Source of the DNA: Gelatoporia subvermispora B
Lineage: Eukaryota > Basidiomycota > Agaricomycetes > Polyporales > Gelatoporiaceae
Direction of reading: 5' to 3'
Length of the DNA stretch: 64,000 nt
Assembly (NCBI GenBank): GCA_000320605.2
Contig: KB445795.1
Coordinates: forward strand, 743,867 to 807,866
The position numbers and the translations under genes are program-made. Below, in pieces: positions 37,301-49,018 of this stretch. Numbering within the stretch: position 1 is the stretch's first letter; every line of letters starts with the position of its first letter. Under the pieces are notes generated by a model that was not told the DNA's origin, did not search any database, and saw only the letters and a list, made by a program, of their open reading frames with translations.

Positions 37301-37722
37301 AGGCTAAAGTTGGGCTCCCCGCTTGAGTCGGCGAGCGAGAAGACGTTGATGACTGTATCTTGCCCTCCTGTCACGGCGTACCCTGCAGGACCCATCAAAG
37401 GTCTCCCACTGTCGCCCCCACGCGTGGGAACGAGCTGCTCACCTTGTGGTGCGTCTGGGGCGGGTGGTATGTACGCTACTGCGTTGATGTACCGCGAGCC
37501 TGGTCGGAGTACCGCAGTTTGAGAGAAGCCCGAGGATTGAGAGGTCCTCGCCCATGCAATCGCGGTCGCGTCTCGCGAGGCTGATATGATGAGGCCGTCT
37601 GTTGGAGAAGTTACGGCGCGAACCTAGGAATGGTGAGCTGAGCTGACGCCACTTGTTGGCGGAATGGATTGACGAACATCGGCTGTATGCGCGGCCAGCG
37701 TCGCAGAGAGTTTGTAAGGCAT
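34363..37722 (-). CDS. DOA1: Doa1/PLAA ubiquitin-binding WD40-PFU-PUL protein
   Basis: Nineteen exons (transcript order): 37722-37678, 37623-37443, 37382-37226, 37176-37073, 37005-36876, 36822-36683, 36632-36381, 36325-36267, 36203-36044, 35990-35844, 35796-35725, 35678-35611, 35559-35473, 35412-35235, 35181-34955, 34897-34818, 34763-34691, 34644-34564, 34503-34363; 793 aa. Seven WD blades fill the first 330 residues (SGSWD, LTGSADCSIKLW, CSNDSEIRIW, VSGGEDRTVRIW, VSGCSDGSVRIF). The PFU domain follows (WDSANFSWQKIGEVVG, YDYVFDVDVQEG, RFLQAHDLP). Then come two short copies of a DPFTG peptide and the helical PUL domain that binds Cdc48. Doa1 keeps ubiquitin pools and works with Cdc48. The 60-nt in-frame stretch 35472-35413 has perfect intron ends and is treated as an intron. 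Confidence 0.93.
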
Positions 37723-40220
37723 TATGGTGCAGCCAGAACGAGCTGGAAGAGCGACCAGATGGAGGGCCGAGGCAGAAGGAAGTGGATTTCGGAGAAGGAA
37801 GCGGTGAAAGGATGATTGAGGAGGAGCAACGGCAATTGGAGTACAGCGAACGCTGTGTGCTGCTTGTCCGCTGGTCACCAGCTAAGCCTGGAACTTTCGA
37901 TAGCCGAATTCATTTCCTCTTTGCGCGTCTTTCCATTTCCACCGTCTAATGCCGTACAAGCTGCTAACAGCTGCTAATAGCTGCTAATCCTACCACCACA
38001 CGCGACCAGCTCCCACAGCTCTCGTCTCGACATCAGCCTCGTCTCGACATCATCAGCCCGGTCTCGACATCACCCTCCGACATCACTCCTTTCCAGCCCC
38101 CACAACTCCCATTAGCTCATCAGTCCCCGCGTCTCTCCACCCCCATCGCACAGATCGCCACCGTGGGGACTGTGCCCACTTGCCAAACTCCCTGGGGGAC
38201 ATCGATTTCGCCCACGAGCGGGACCTGGCAACCAGCCCCTTACTACTGCACACGACAATGACATCCGAAATAATCAACATTCCAAGATAGTCTACACATA
38301 GCATAATGCGTGCGAGCGTAAATATGTACACCACTCTAACGAGCCCCAGCGTCGTATAGGCGGCGCCAGGGAGATACGGAGGTGCAGTCTATGCCATTGC
38401 ACCGGTTAATTCATCTCCTGCGAGGGCCTCACGATGCAGATCGTCGGCCGTGGGGAAGGGCGGCAGGACGGTTGTTAAATCGCGAGGGGATGAATGCAAA
38501 ACCTCGGGCAAATAATCGTCTTATACCTCCCATTTAGGGCAGGTCGCACCCACACACGCGCGCGAAGATCTCCCCGCCGATCGCTGAGGCGCATGGCGCC
38601 GGTGGCACGGCGGTGGCGGCAATGCACCCAGCCCGCCTGTGCTCTCCAGCCCGCCGCCAACAGCCGCTAGAATCCCCAGGCGAGCCCCGTCCAGCTGGCA
38701 CTCATGGTGGCCGTTAATTGCGCCGACAACCACCCAGCCTTGTTGCGCCCTTCCCCCCTCCGCTCAGTTTGGGGGATTGGAGCACTTGGCTCCCAGTGAC
38801 GGCGCACGTCTGCCAGAAAACATATATAGCACCCCACCCCCGCTTCCCGCCCCGTCGCATATAAATACGGCGCGCACACAGCGACCTCCCACAGCTCGCG
38901 CCCGGCGCCCCAGGTCATAACTCGCCCGTGCGCACCGTCCGGCCGTGCGCGAACAACCCGGCCGCACCTATCAGAAATTGATGCTCCCTCATCCGAAGCT
39001 AGCCTCACTCCCTGCGGCCCTCGCACGCTGGGCACGCGTCTGGTGCTACTCACCCATTGTGCGGGCCCCCTGACCGCTATACGAGGTAGCGTGAACCCCC
39101 CAGGTCGGCCCTGCGCCCTTCTCAGCTCCAGACCGCGGTTAGACGCATTCGGTGCAGGCACAGCACGCTTCTGCCTATCCGCGGCAAGGCTCGCCTGCGC
39201 CCTAGAATAGCCGTGAGTTGCACGGTCATGCCGGCCAGTCCCTCTTGGCCCTGTGGAACCGCTCTTGCCCCCCTCGCACGTAGAACCATTGCTTCCGCAC
39301 GACCTTCCGCATTCGGCCCGTGCCTACTCGTCTGCCTGGTTTATTGCGCCCGTTCGCGGATTATGTGTGTCTACTAATTGGCACGGCCAAATGCCATCAG
39401 CAAGTACAGACACAGCGCTTGGCCGTTACTCTGTTGCTAGCCGCTTACAAAAATCTACGCCTTGTACAGCAATAATTCTAGACCACGTACGTACATTGCT
39501 CGAGGACTGAAAAATATATACTATGATTTTGTGCCGCTTCTTCACTCCGCCGCCACGACCAACAGTTCCGGTCGAGTCACCTCGCCTCCTGCTAATGGAC
39601 ATGAAACAATCCGGGGCCCGTCAGACGACGCCAGCGGTTGCCTTGGGCGTACCATAACACCTTTAATGGCATGACGCACGCGTCTCTTAGAAGCGCTTGT
39701 GGGAATGCATTTCGAGGCGTACAAACGGACGGGCTGGGGCCTGACGCCGTAGACTGTGTTCGTGACCACTGAGGCCAGGCCCCGGTGATCATGCAAGGCC
39801 TCCCGGACGACGGCGCAAGCACTGTCCCTGTCATTTTCGCCGCGCCCGCGCTCTAGCTGTGCGCTCCAGCTCGGTCTAGATTGCAGACATGCGCGGCCGC
39901 TTTGGACGCGGTGCTTCCGGACTATACGACCCCTTTGCCCGTCCTACGCGTCTCATGGCGCAAAAAATTCACAAGGCTTGAAACATATGACACGCATGCA
40001 ATTCCAGACACAGAACAGGTGGTACATGGTACGGAAGCACTCCTACACAGTCCTGGGAGCGACAGCAGGGATAGCGGACAATGAAGTCGGAGAAAACGCA
40101 GGAAGCGATAGACACAGCCAATAATATCGCACGCACGCGGGCGTCACAAGCGCAGTAGCCAGTTCGGAAAATGAGCAGCCGAGAAGACGAACCCTTTGTC
40201 GACGTTATCAGGACAATCGC
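37723..40220. other. 2.5-kb gene-poor region with short repeats
   Basis: This is the DOA1 upstream region and HOP1 downstream region. It contains short direct repeats at 37959-38072, annotated separately, and two TATA-like runs near 38821 and 38860 on the + strand without a recognisable coding sequence after them. No RNA gene was recognised. Confidence 0.4.
37959..38072. repeat. Short direct repeats: AGCTGCTAAY x3 and GTCTCGACATCA x3
   Basis: Three tandem copies of a 10-mer (AGCTGCTAAC/T) lie at 37959-37988. Three spaced copies of GTCTCGACATCA start at about 38023, 38041 and 38061. All are upstream of DOA1 (start 37722). Confidence 0.8.
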
Positions 40221-43200
40221 TCAGTCGCCCAGGTCCACAGCCGGACCGACGGAAATTTTGATCTTCTTGCTGGTCTTGACCGTGTCATCTGCAGTTCCCT
40301 TGCGCTTGCGTTCGTCAGTACCGCCATTCTTTCCACGATCGCTTATTCCAGGCGGCGGAACGGCAAGTTGTGTTTCTTCCTGTGTTTGGGAATCGACTGC
40401 GTCGACGGTTAGTGCGTTCCCAGCGTTGGCTTCGATGTCGCTATCTGGTGATCTAATCGGTTGTGCGGCCTGCGGCCGCGTTTCTTCCCTGCAAAATTCC
40501 CTGTCAGCATCTCCGAAGTCCGACTGTCAGTCTTATACATTTCCACGTCTGAATCTTCGATAGCCCTGGTCCTGCGCGATCGGCGGTGTGGTTTCTGGCC
40601 AACACTGTTCAGTACTCTCACGCAGCTGTGAACACGCATGACTGACCATCTCCGCCAGCGCTAGCAGCCGCTTCTCGACTTCGGGATCAGGATTGAAGTA
40701 GTCTTTGTACGCCTCGGTCTGCTTAGATGCCACATTGAAGACATATTTCGGCTTCTGGAGAGGCTTTCGGCGCTGGGGTTGTTTCTTCTTCGAACTTGCG
40801 TTGCCTTTACCTTTCTTCTGAACCGTGTGCGTAGTTGTTTCAATAAGACCGAGTTCGTCTAATTCCTTCGTCTCAGTGGCGATGAACCCTGTGCAAAAAC
40901 AATCTAGCGTTCTTGTGTGCAGGGGGACAAATGGATCTGCCACTTACCTTCGGCCTCAAGCCTCTTGAACAGCTGACCAGAGACCGCGGTGTTACACCCT
41001 GGAAAGGCAAGTATGACTCATGCGAATTAGCAGTAATGGACCTGACGTGGACGTACCAAGTAATCTCGTGAAGGCAGAAAGTGTATCTGGGTTGTGGGTT
41101 TCGAATACCTTAATCGCTCGCCTGCAACGAGGCATGTCAGCCCCAGATCTCCACGTGGGAACAGAGAAGTAACCTCATGATAGCCAGGTCCCTGAATTTC
41201 GCTATCATTCTCGGATACAAATCGTGGAGAACAATCAGTTCCCAGTTCTTGTCGGCTTTGACACGACAGTCAAAGCACCGGAAATGTTTTGGAATTCTTT
41301 CGTCTTTCGCTGAGTGGAACCCCATGCACCTGGGGTGCGAATAGAGCTGAGCGCAATCAAACTGCTAGAGGAGAAGGCGCACCATGTGTGGAACCATCTG
41401 TTACAGCCGGCGTCGCACATGCACGTATCGGTGTCCTCCTCCTGCCATTACCGGTAAAGCTTACTCAGATGAAAGGTTGTTCCGACTCACCGCTACGCCA
41501 CACTCGCATTCTAAAATTCCTTCCCGTACGTCCTCGTGCTGGTCTTGCTGGGCGCCCTGCGGAGTATCGGAGAACGAGCGGATGGAATCTTCGGTAGTTT
41601 GCAGAGGTACAACTTGTGTTTCTAAATCCAGCATCTCGCTATCATCGTCGCACGCACGAGCCTCCATGATTAGCTCTTTCACCAGCTGCGTATCGATACT
41701 TTGGGCGTTAGGGTTAAGACTCGGCTCAGACTGGATGGATTCCCCGATGTCTGACGGAGGAAGTGACTGAATGCTACATCCTGCTGCACGGCTGCTGTGC
41801 CTAAGCCGGGGAGTCGGCGAGGCCAGAGGCGAAGGCGACCCCCCGGAACGAGTAGGCGAGACTAGAACTTGCGTTTCTTCGAGTGGTTGGGTCTCAGGCA
41901 CAAAGTCGGTGGAGTGACGATTGGCTTGTGCCTTGCGAATATAGCATGAAGGCACGGAAGACAGAATGTTGCAGTGGTGTACTCACAAGTTGAGCAATGC
42001 GAGTGGGGACAGTGTCACATTGACCTGCATACTGGGCTTGCTCGACACTCGTACTTTCCCTGTGACCGCCTTGCTCTTCTTGACTGAGAGACTGTATCTT
42101 TCCTTCCTCATCTCTGACACCAATGGGACCGAGGAAGTCGCCTTTAGAGTCGAATTTACCTGGGACTCGCATGAGTAGATGAAAACCATGATATGTTGAC
42201 AGGTGTCTTACGCGGATCGACATCGGGATCGGCCTCGCCATCGGCATCTTCATCGCACATACCCTCATCCGCATCCCATGCCACACGCCTATTCAGCGCG
42301 TCCTGATGCTGTGCCTCAACTTGTTGCAGCCTAGCCGCGGCTTCTTCCACGGGACTCAGAGCAGGCGCTGTAAACGCGTTGCCCTGTGTCGTCCCCAGGA
42401 ACGGCGCATTATTGTCTTCGGTAGACGGAAGGTATCCAGACACTGATGTGATGCGAACGTCCACGCCATGGTAACCGGTCTGGACTGACCCGACACTACA
42501 CCGCTCCGGTACTTCGCCTTTATCATGGGTCGTAAAGAACCATTTGTCCTTGCCGACGTCCCCGGGACGGAAATGTGCAGGTTCGTAGTCTTCTGGAGTG
42601 TTGTCATAGTAAAAAAGCTTGAAGGTTGCAAAGCGACGCTCTGCGGAGGAATGGGGCTTCAGGAACACGAGAATATTCGAAAAAGGGTCGTTCAGCTCAC
42701 TCGGTAGGGCGTCCATTTGTGTTGTGGCTTGAATCAGGTTCTTGACAAGAGTCTAGACGTGGCCAGGGCTAATGTCAACCATGATACGACGCATATATGC
42801 ACCTCAATCACCGACCTTCAAGCTCCTTTTCACTTCTCCAAGAGTTGGCACCGTACCAGCCTTGTTTGCCGTAGAAACCGGGTCGACTGTTGCCTTCCCA
42901 CCCAGAGATAACTTCATGAGATCTTCTCCAAGCGACATTATCGGCACCGTTGTATCAGTTCCCGGTACTTTGTAGTACTGCAAATGGAAAGTTGATAACG
43001 GTTGCTCATTACGTCAAAAATAAAGAACGTGCGTTGAAGTTGAACGTATACGCCTCAACGATGCTGACAGTCACATGGTGTGAGACAACAAACGCCATGC
43101 ACGGCTAATATATGCGTACTCACTTATTCGGATCCTGGTTGTCCTGGCGTCCAGACCAATAAGTCATTTAGTAACGGGTGAAATTCGACATGGACTGCGC

Positions 43201-43798
43201 GGATGACTCACAAGGTATATAGCGAATATAAAGCTGCGTAGATATTGCTTCTCCACAGCATCGAATATTCCTTGTTCCTGCTTGTCGTCAGCGCCGAGTC
43301 TTTCAGCTCCTCTTTTGGTAGCATATACTCACTAGGTAGTCAAGCAGCTTGTCTGCTTCCTCAGTGAAGCCGCGAGTGACCGTCATTATCTTAAAACCGC
43401 TAACATTTCTCTTGCTGCAATCCGATGCGAAGGATCCATTGACCGAAGGTTGCGATGAGAACGATTCAGAAGCGGAGGATGTCAAATAGCCTGATATGAA
43501 ATCATGAAGATCAGCGTGCCGCACCGGCGTCGCGAGAGCTTCTTACTTTCAGAGAAATTATCTGCTGGGAGAAGGCTCCTGATGATGAGACATCAGAGCT
43601 CGGGACAGCACAAGTTGATATATGCGCGGAGCTACCTCAAATAGGTGATGCAGCCGAGCCCGGCTCTGAGGAGTGTCTGGATGGATTGTAAACTCTGTTG
43701 AGAAGTCACGGCAGCCTTACAAGATTCTTAGCACATTCCAGAAATAATCCGATCTGGTATACCTGGTGCTGCTCTGTCCTAGCGCTTTGTGCTTGCAT
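40221..43798 (-). CDS. HOP1: HOP1: HORMA-domain meiotic chromosome-axis protein with PHD finger
   Basis: Eighteen exons (transcript order): 43798-43763, 43694-43636, 43578-43547, 43490-43333, 43280-43212, 43143-43124, 43063-43033, 42977-42816, 42752-42212, 42159-41987, 41931-41491, 41441-41383, 41329-41174, 41121-41057, 40998-40948, 40888-40647, 40594-40539, 40488-40221; 872 aa. HORMA at about 13-270 (LLRAGLGCITYLRSLLP, NIVEAYTFNFN). PHD finger near 568-620 (CECG, CMCDAGC, RWFHTWCMG, FRCFDCR), followed by a winged-helix-like basic region and a Lys-rich tail. HOP1 organises the meiotic axis and promotes inter-homologue recombination. The intron after exon 7 appears to use a GC donor (43032); a GT alternative gives a poorer join. 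The last intron (40538-40489) avoids an early stop and adds a coding-like tail. Confidence 0.9.
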
Positions 43799-43955
43799 GT
43801 CGACGTTACAGGTGGAAGAGCGAATTGAAGGAGATGTACGCTAGCGCCAAACGCGTATAGGCAGATCGGGCGGAGTCTGAAAAGCATGGTACGTCAGGAC
43901 GCGTCATGTCACATGCACGTCAGTCGCGCGGCTGCGGGCATGCCCTCTGCCAGCG
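43799..43955. promoter_or_regulatory. 157-bp bidirectional promoter, HOP1 / TRS23
   Basis: The start codons of a meiotic gene and a housekeeping trafficking gene are 157 bp apart and divergent. No TATA box is seen. Confidence 0.5.
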
Positions 43956-44522
43956 ATGGCCATTCACGGTCTCTGGGTACTCATTTAATCCACTGTACAA
44001 GGTCCTAGTGTTCTCATAATGAAGTGTCTAGGTTATAAACAAAGCTGGTGGTCTTGTATACCAGCGTAATTTCGGAGGTACTGCACCCTTAGATGCTCAG
44101 GTTGTCTGCGGAACTTAACCCATGTAGATGGCCTACCACATCTGACCTCGAACGAGTACCTGGTTCTCGCCGGCACATTGCATGGTATACATGCTATCAC
44201 AAGTCGCTTGTCACCCACCGGATCTAGCTCTGGAGCGCAGGAGATCTGTGGCGAGACGTTCAAGATGACTATCCTGCTGACCGCTACTGGTGCGTACATG
44301 GCTTCCAGACGAGGTTCCGCCTGCTTAATTTGTCCTGTCTACACAGGTACCAAGTTCGTCCTACTCACCTCCCTTGCGGAGCCAAATGCGGGCTCGGTTT
44401 TGCAGAAGGTATACGAGGCGTATGCGGACGCCGTAATGAAGAACCCCTTCCACACTCCGGAGATGCCTATTCGCAGCGAGGGATTTGATACTCGGATAAC
44501 CGCCTTGATTGGCTCCGGTTAG
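43956..44522 (+). CDS. TRS23: TRAPP complex subunit Trs23/TRAPPC4
   Basis: Four exons: 43956-43976, 44032-44077, 44128-44289, 44347-44522; 134 aa. The tiny first exon gives MAIHGLW, which joins VINKAGGLVYQRNFG, the classic longin-fold start of TRAPPC4. Conserved NEYLVLAGTLHGIHAI, GTKFVLLT and the C-terminal KNPFHTPEMPIRSEGFD follow. Trs23 is a core subunit of the TRAPP guanine-exchange complex that activates Ypt1/Rab1 at the early Golgi. Length matches the minimal form of the family, without the PDZ-like insert of animals. Confidence 0.94.
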
Positions 44523-46044
44523 TAGCTTTAGCGATGTTTCAGTCAATGACTACGGAATCCGCTATGTTGTCACAACCTGACTGTCCAATGACTTGTGCGA
44601 ATGGGCTCGAGTTGCTGGCGAGCGCAACTCAACGTGCTGGGGGTATTTTTGCATGCTTCGCCTGATTCCGGGTGCTAAGGTCCGGCGCAGTGGACCGTGG
44701 GATGTTTCCGGAGATTATGAGTGGCCCACAATTGCGATGTGCTCATTGTACAACAATGATCCGTGCAAGTGCAGCTTTCCTGAGCCACTCGCTTACTCCA
44801 AACTTCCAAGTGCCGCGCGTCTGCGATGTGGCCATGATCGACTTCGGTGGCCACACTTAGTACTAAGCGCCCCAACTCAGCTGTATATAAGGAGGCTCTG
44901 CTCACGTCTCTCCCCAGAGTCTGCAACCTCATCAATCGCTGTTTCTCCACCACTCCTCTACAATGCTGTCTCTCATACAAAGGGGACATCAGCCTTATTT
45001 AAACCAACATCGTGAGTCGATATATCGCATACTTCACGTTTTGAGGCAGCTGACTTGATGAGTAGACCACATGCGTCACTACCTACACACACCTTCAATG
45101 CACATTCTCACGTGCTGGCGAGGGGAATGGGCCCGCACGCCTAGTGCGGCACGGGCCGCACAATCCTAGGTGCCTCCTGGTACCCTGTGCATTGGCGGAG
45201 GATCCCGCTCTCGGAGTGCCTTTCGGGTCAACGCACCGGTTTGGCCACATTCGTATCTGTGCTAGCCAACTACTGGCTGGTTTCAGCACTGCTCGTACCT
45301 GTGACAAAGCCCCTCAACATTGAATATGGGCAGGCGTCCATGGCGCATATCAACAAAGGCCCTGTACAAGTCGGCATTATCGCTACATCACTGATGTCTG
45401 GTACACGTCACACCCTGCAACACGTCGGACAATCGCTACGAAGCTTGCTCAGAGAGATAAGGGCTACTTGGTTATCTCGGCTCTGCGAAGTGGCCAGTGT
45501 CCTCAAGCTGGTGCTAGTATTGCCCAGATGTATATGGACCGATGCATCAACTGCACAGCCCCAAACCTCTTCCATTCACGCCTGCCCTAGTTCCGCTTGA
45601 TGTCTGCGCGCGCGCCGAATATCGAGAACATGCGTTCAGCGTAACTCATCCATGCATTAACTCCCGCAGCGCTACAAGATTCCAAACCCACCCCAGTGCA
45701 CAGAACATGCATCTCGGTTCATCCGGATTTCCCGGACGAATTGGTGCATGAGCTACGTCCTGGAAGTGTGGTTGCCATCCTATCTCGACTGTGGCGTACA
45801 CTGGTAACTCCTTGGTTGACAGGCGCAAGCCCTGTGTAAACCGGGGCAGTCGTCGCCTGTGTTGAAAGGTTTGGAGCGCACGGATCTCTGGCCACGCGTA
45901 GCCACGTCCAAATTGGGTCGGACGACGCGATCGGAACGCGCCTCACGCGACACGCGTCGAGCGCGGTGGGTTTATCGACTCCTCTCATCAACATCGACAC
46001 CAGTACACGGCATATCCTTTCTCCCCCTGCCTCTCCTGAGAGTC
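44523..46044. other. 1.5-kb region without a convincing gene
   Basis: Open frames here are short and unconnected. A core-promoter-like stretch sits at about 44881-44960 on +, described separately. The region otherwise looks non-coding. Confidence 0.4.
44881..44962 (+). promoter_or_regulatory. Candidate TATA promoter with short downstream ORF
   Basis: TATATAAGG at about 44883-44891 is followed by a CT-rich leader with CATCAATC and an ATG at 44963. The frame from that ATG gives about 17 codons to a GTGAGT donor at 45012. It looks like the 5' end of a small gene, but I could not connect a further exon. Confidence 0.3.
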
Positions 46045-47043
46045 ATGCCTGCAAGAGTCACATCTTCGAGTCCGTCAAAGACCGCTTAGGCTGCCAGTAT
46101 TGATCGCTTATAAGACTGCGCATAGGGCCCTCGGGAGCAAGTTCCAGACCCGCGGGACGAACAACTGTCAAATTTCGCAATACAGAGGACAACGACGACC
46201 CTATTCGTGACTTTGAAGACCCCGATATTGCTGAGGAACATGCCGAAGATGATGACAAGTACGCTGTCCATTGTTGACCACAAATATCCTCTTGCCGCAT
46301 TTCTAACACTACCGCTCTGTACGGCATAGTGGTGTCATGGAAATGCTCACCATGCTCGAAGAAATCCAGAGTAAAAAATAGTGGCGTGTCATGAAATCTC
46401 CTGTCAGGTAGCTTATATGCACCCATTGGTCATGATAGAACGCAAGGCGAAGAGCGGTTCCCGGTCTGCAGAATTCCAGCGAAAGAAAACCGCAATATAT
46501 GATGAAGCACGAAAGAATGCGGGGGACATTGTTCGCGAAGGCGTTCTTTGCATGTAGGTTTGACAGCCGAGTATATAGCATGATTGTCACGAACTCGCGC
46601 AGAGACCAGGTCAAGGCCAAGATCGCCGAACTGAAATCACAGGAAGCTTCTCTTGACAGAAGGCTCGAAGATTTATCGCCGTCGATGCAGCGACAAGATG
46701 TATATATGCAACGCTCGTTCCGCCGCCTTCTACTGATGCTAGCCCGCCTCTCAGGACGCCGTCCGGACCGTTTTCGATACTTACGCGTTTCTCCTTGAGG
46801 AGCTTTCGCAGCGCCGAGCCGACCACACCAACGAAGTCAGTGCCGCACGTAAGTCTAAATCGCGCGCATATAGTCACTCCACGAGCTATTCCTGTGGATC
46901 GATTGGTAACGGTCAACGCCCCAGTTGAGATCCATGCCTCAGAACGTCACATCCTGCGGCGAAGTTTGCTCAAGAGCGCCAAGATCTTGATGGACGAGGC
47001 TTTAGAGAAACAGAACGTTCGTATATCAGACCTATCAGAATGA
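46045..47043 (+). CDS. Unrecognised coiled-coil protein
   Basis: Seven exons are proposed: 46045-46069, 46126-46258, 46330-46370, 46412-46553, 46603-46699, 46755-46848, 46925-47043; 216 aa. The N-terminus is basic and Ser-rich, then very acidic (EDNDDPIRDFEDPDIAEE). Four helical segments with heptad-like spacing follow: FQRKKTAIYDEARKNAGDI, VKAKIAELKSQEASLDRR, FDTYAFLLEELSQRRAD, and RHILRRSLLKSAKILMDEA. The whole joins in frame with standard splice ends, though one intron is only 41 nt. No family recognised; size and layout recall small kinetochore or meiotic complex subunits, but that is a guess. The first exon is the least certain. Confidence 0.55.
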
Positions 47044-47392
47044 CTGATTATTGACCCCCTCCACGTTAGCTCGCAGCAGATGCCACAGCTCTTATCAAGC
47101 ATTACAAGGCGCTCTTGATCGCCTAGAACATCTGCAAATACAATAGCGGTGGATCAAGCTTCTTGTTGTGGTCGTTCATGGTTTTCGAGTAAACTTCTGG
47201 CAAGGACTTCAGGGGAACTGTACCCTTTGGACTCAACCCCTCGGTTTCTGTGTTGTCATGCCCTCGCATTTTGTAAGTTCAGCCAACTGTGCCATCCGTG
47301 TAACGAATATGCATAGTGTACAGTCCGCTAAAGCGACAATGAAAAGTTCCCTTTTCTGCTCGATGTAACATTAATACCCTACTGAGGCAATG
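47044..47392. other. Intergenic region between convergent genes
   Basis: 349 bp holding two 3' ends; nothing else seen. Confidence 0.45.
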
Positions 47393-48752
47393 TTAGCTCT
47401 GGAACTGTTGTTGAACATGACATCTCACAAGTTCATCAGCGGAGCGATGCACAGAATATGATTCTGCAGGCATAGACCTTGAGGAAAATTCTGGACGCAG
47501 GCCCAGATATTCGCTCATAAACACTCGGAGGATGAGGTTCCACTTGCGCATAGTCGGAACATCCAAGGCCGTCGCGTCATCCTACAGAAGCAGCTGTCAG
47601 TCGCTGTTTGTTGAGAAGCTTGTTCTAGGAAACGAACCTTGATCGTGTGCCAGACCGTCGGGAATGGCACGGCGATGATATGCAGTACACTGACACCCAT
47701 ACTAAGGAAAGGTATATGGTCGTCCTCGATCCCGCCAAAGTTGTGGACGGTGGTGCGTGGGGTGAAGAAACTAGAGAGGGTATCCGACGTCTCCGGGTGT
47801 TCACCGTAGACAAATGCACCCATCTCTGCCAATCGGCGTTCCGCGGACACCATAGAATCGAAGAGCCATGCCGTATCAATGAAGGACGAGCGGATGACCG
47901 GATGAGGAGCGCCAAGCAGATCTAAAAGGATGAAATGCTCTATTGTCGAGATCTCGGTCGCACTTGACGGCAGCAACCTTCGTTTCTGGTTCGGTGAGAT
48001 ATACGTGGTAGCCCATTTCTGGGCGAGATGCCTGAAAGTATTGTTATAACGGGTTACATGCTGATATAATGAGTACTCACCTTGCTCCGTAAATCGAGTC
48101 TGTCGCTGTCCACATCTTGAATGCCTCCTCGCCGTCGAAGAAGACGAGCTGCAGTGTGGTCTCTGCTACATCATCATCCGCTTCTTCGCCATTCTCATAC
48201 CGTTCTTGTCTGTCGTTGAGCAAGGGATCAAGAGTCTCGGCCAGATCGAGGAGGAATGCACACGGCGCCGCTGAGTCTGTCGCACCCACAAACTACTGCC
48301 GTTGCGATGAGATCTCGCTAGAGCCGGTTAGATCGGAGAGCACAGACCTGGTCCTGCGGCGGGTAAGGGAAGAACTTGCTGTCGAAGTGAGCCGCAACGA
48401 CGACTCTCCGCGGGGCAGACGGGTCTTTGGTAGCAATGACATTGGTGAACTGCTTGACTCCGTAGGGTGTCGAGTCACTGAATGTATCCTCCTCCACGTG
48501 CCAGTCCAACTTCTGCAAGGTGGACACGATGTAGTCTTTGACCATCGTGTTATTCTCTGATCCTGACGGTCTTGGAATCAAGATCTTTGACAGGTGAGAT
48601 CTAGGATTGTTTGGATCGACATTGCGAACAGGGTCCGGGGATGAAATGAGAGACGAGAGCGAGTCGGAGGGCAGCTGTATAAACTCTCGTTCAAATGATC
48701 GGGCGTGGCAGCTAGTGACGAGGAGCCAGAAGGAGAGGCATAGTATCACCAT
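47393..48752 (-). CDS. Secreted M28-family glutaminyl-peptide cyclotransferase-like protein
   Basis: Four exons (transcript order): 48752-48348, 48292-48081, 48031-47638, 47581-47393; 399 aa. A signal peptide starts the protein (MVILCLSFWLLVTSCHA, cleavage probably after residue 17). The M28 zinc-site residues are in order: VAAHFDSK (His, Asp), VGATDSAAP (Asp), FFDGEEAF (catalytic Glu, metal Glu), LLDLLGAPHP (Asp), and a late His in VLHIIAVPFP. The arrangement and the SENNT and HNFGGIEDDHIPF stretches match eukaryotic glutaminyl cyclases, which form N-terminal pyroglutamate on secreted peptides. An in-frame ATG at 48806 would bury the signal peptide, so 48752 was chosen. Confidence 0.9.
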
Positions 48753-49018
48753 TTCAAAAATAGATCTTTCGCCTAGACAGTACAGATGCCCTCGCCATCG
48801 CGACATTGAGGACCGGTCCTGCTACAGCAGCAGGCGGAAGCAGTTCATGAGTCCGCCGCGACTCGCACACGTCGCGAGTCGTGGCAGCTCTCTTAGCGCC
48901 AGGACCTCACGCAAGCGCTCATAAGCCAAAGAGAGCACTCAGGTTCCCTCGGCACCTGAAAGTATCGATATCCAGTATACAGAGCAATCCACGTTACAAA
49001 ATACATGAGATCAATACA

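Noticed and set aside
40409..40639. HOP1 ending at the TAA at 40409
   Set aside because: Splicing 40489-40538 gives a longer, more protein-like tail with an intact frame to 40221.
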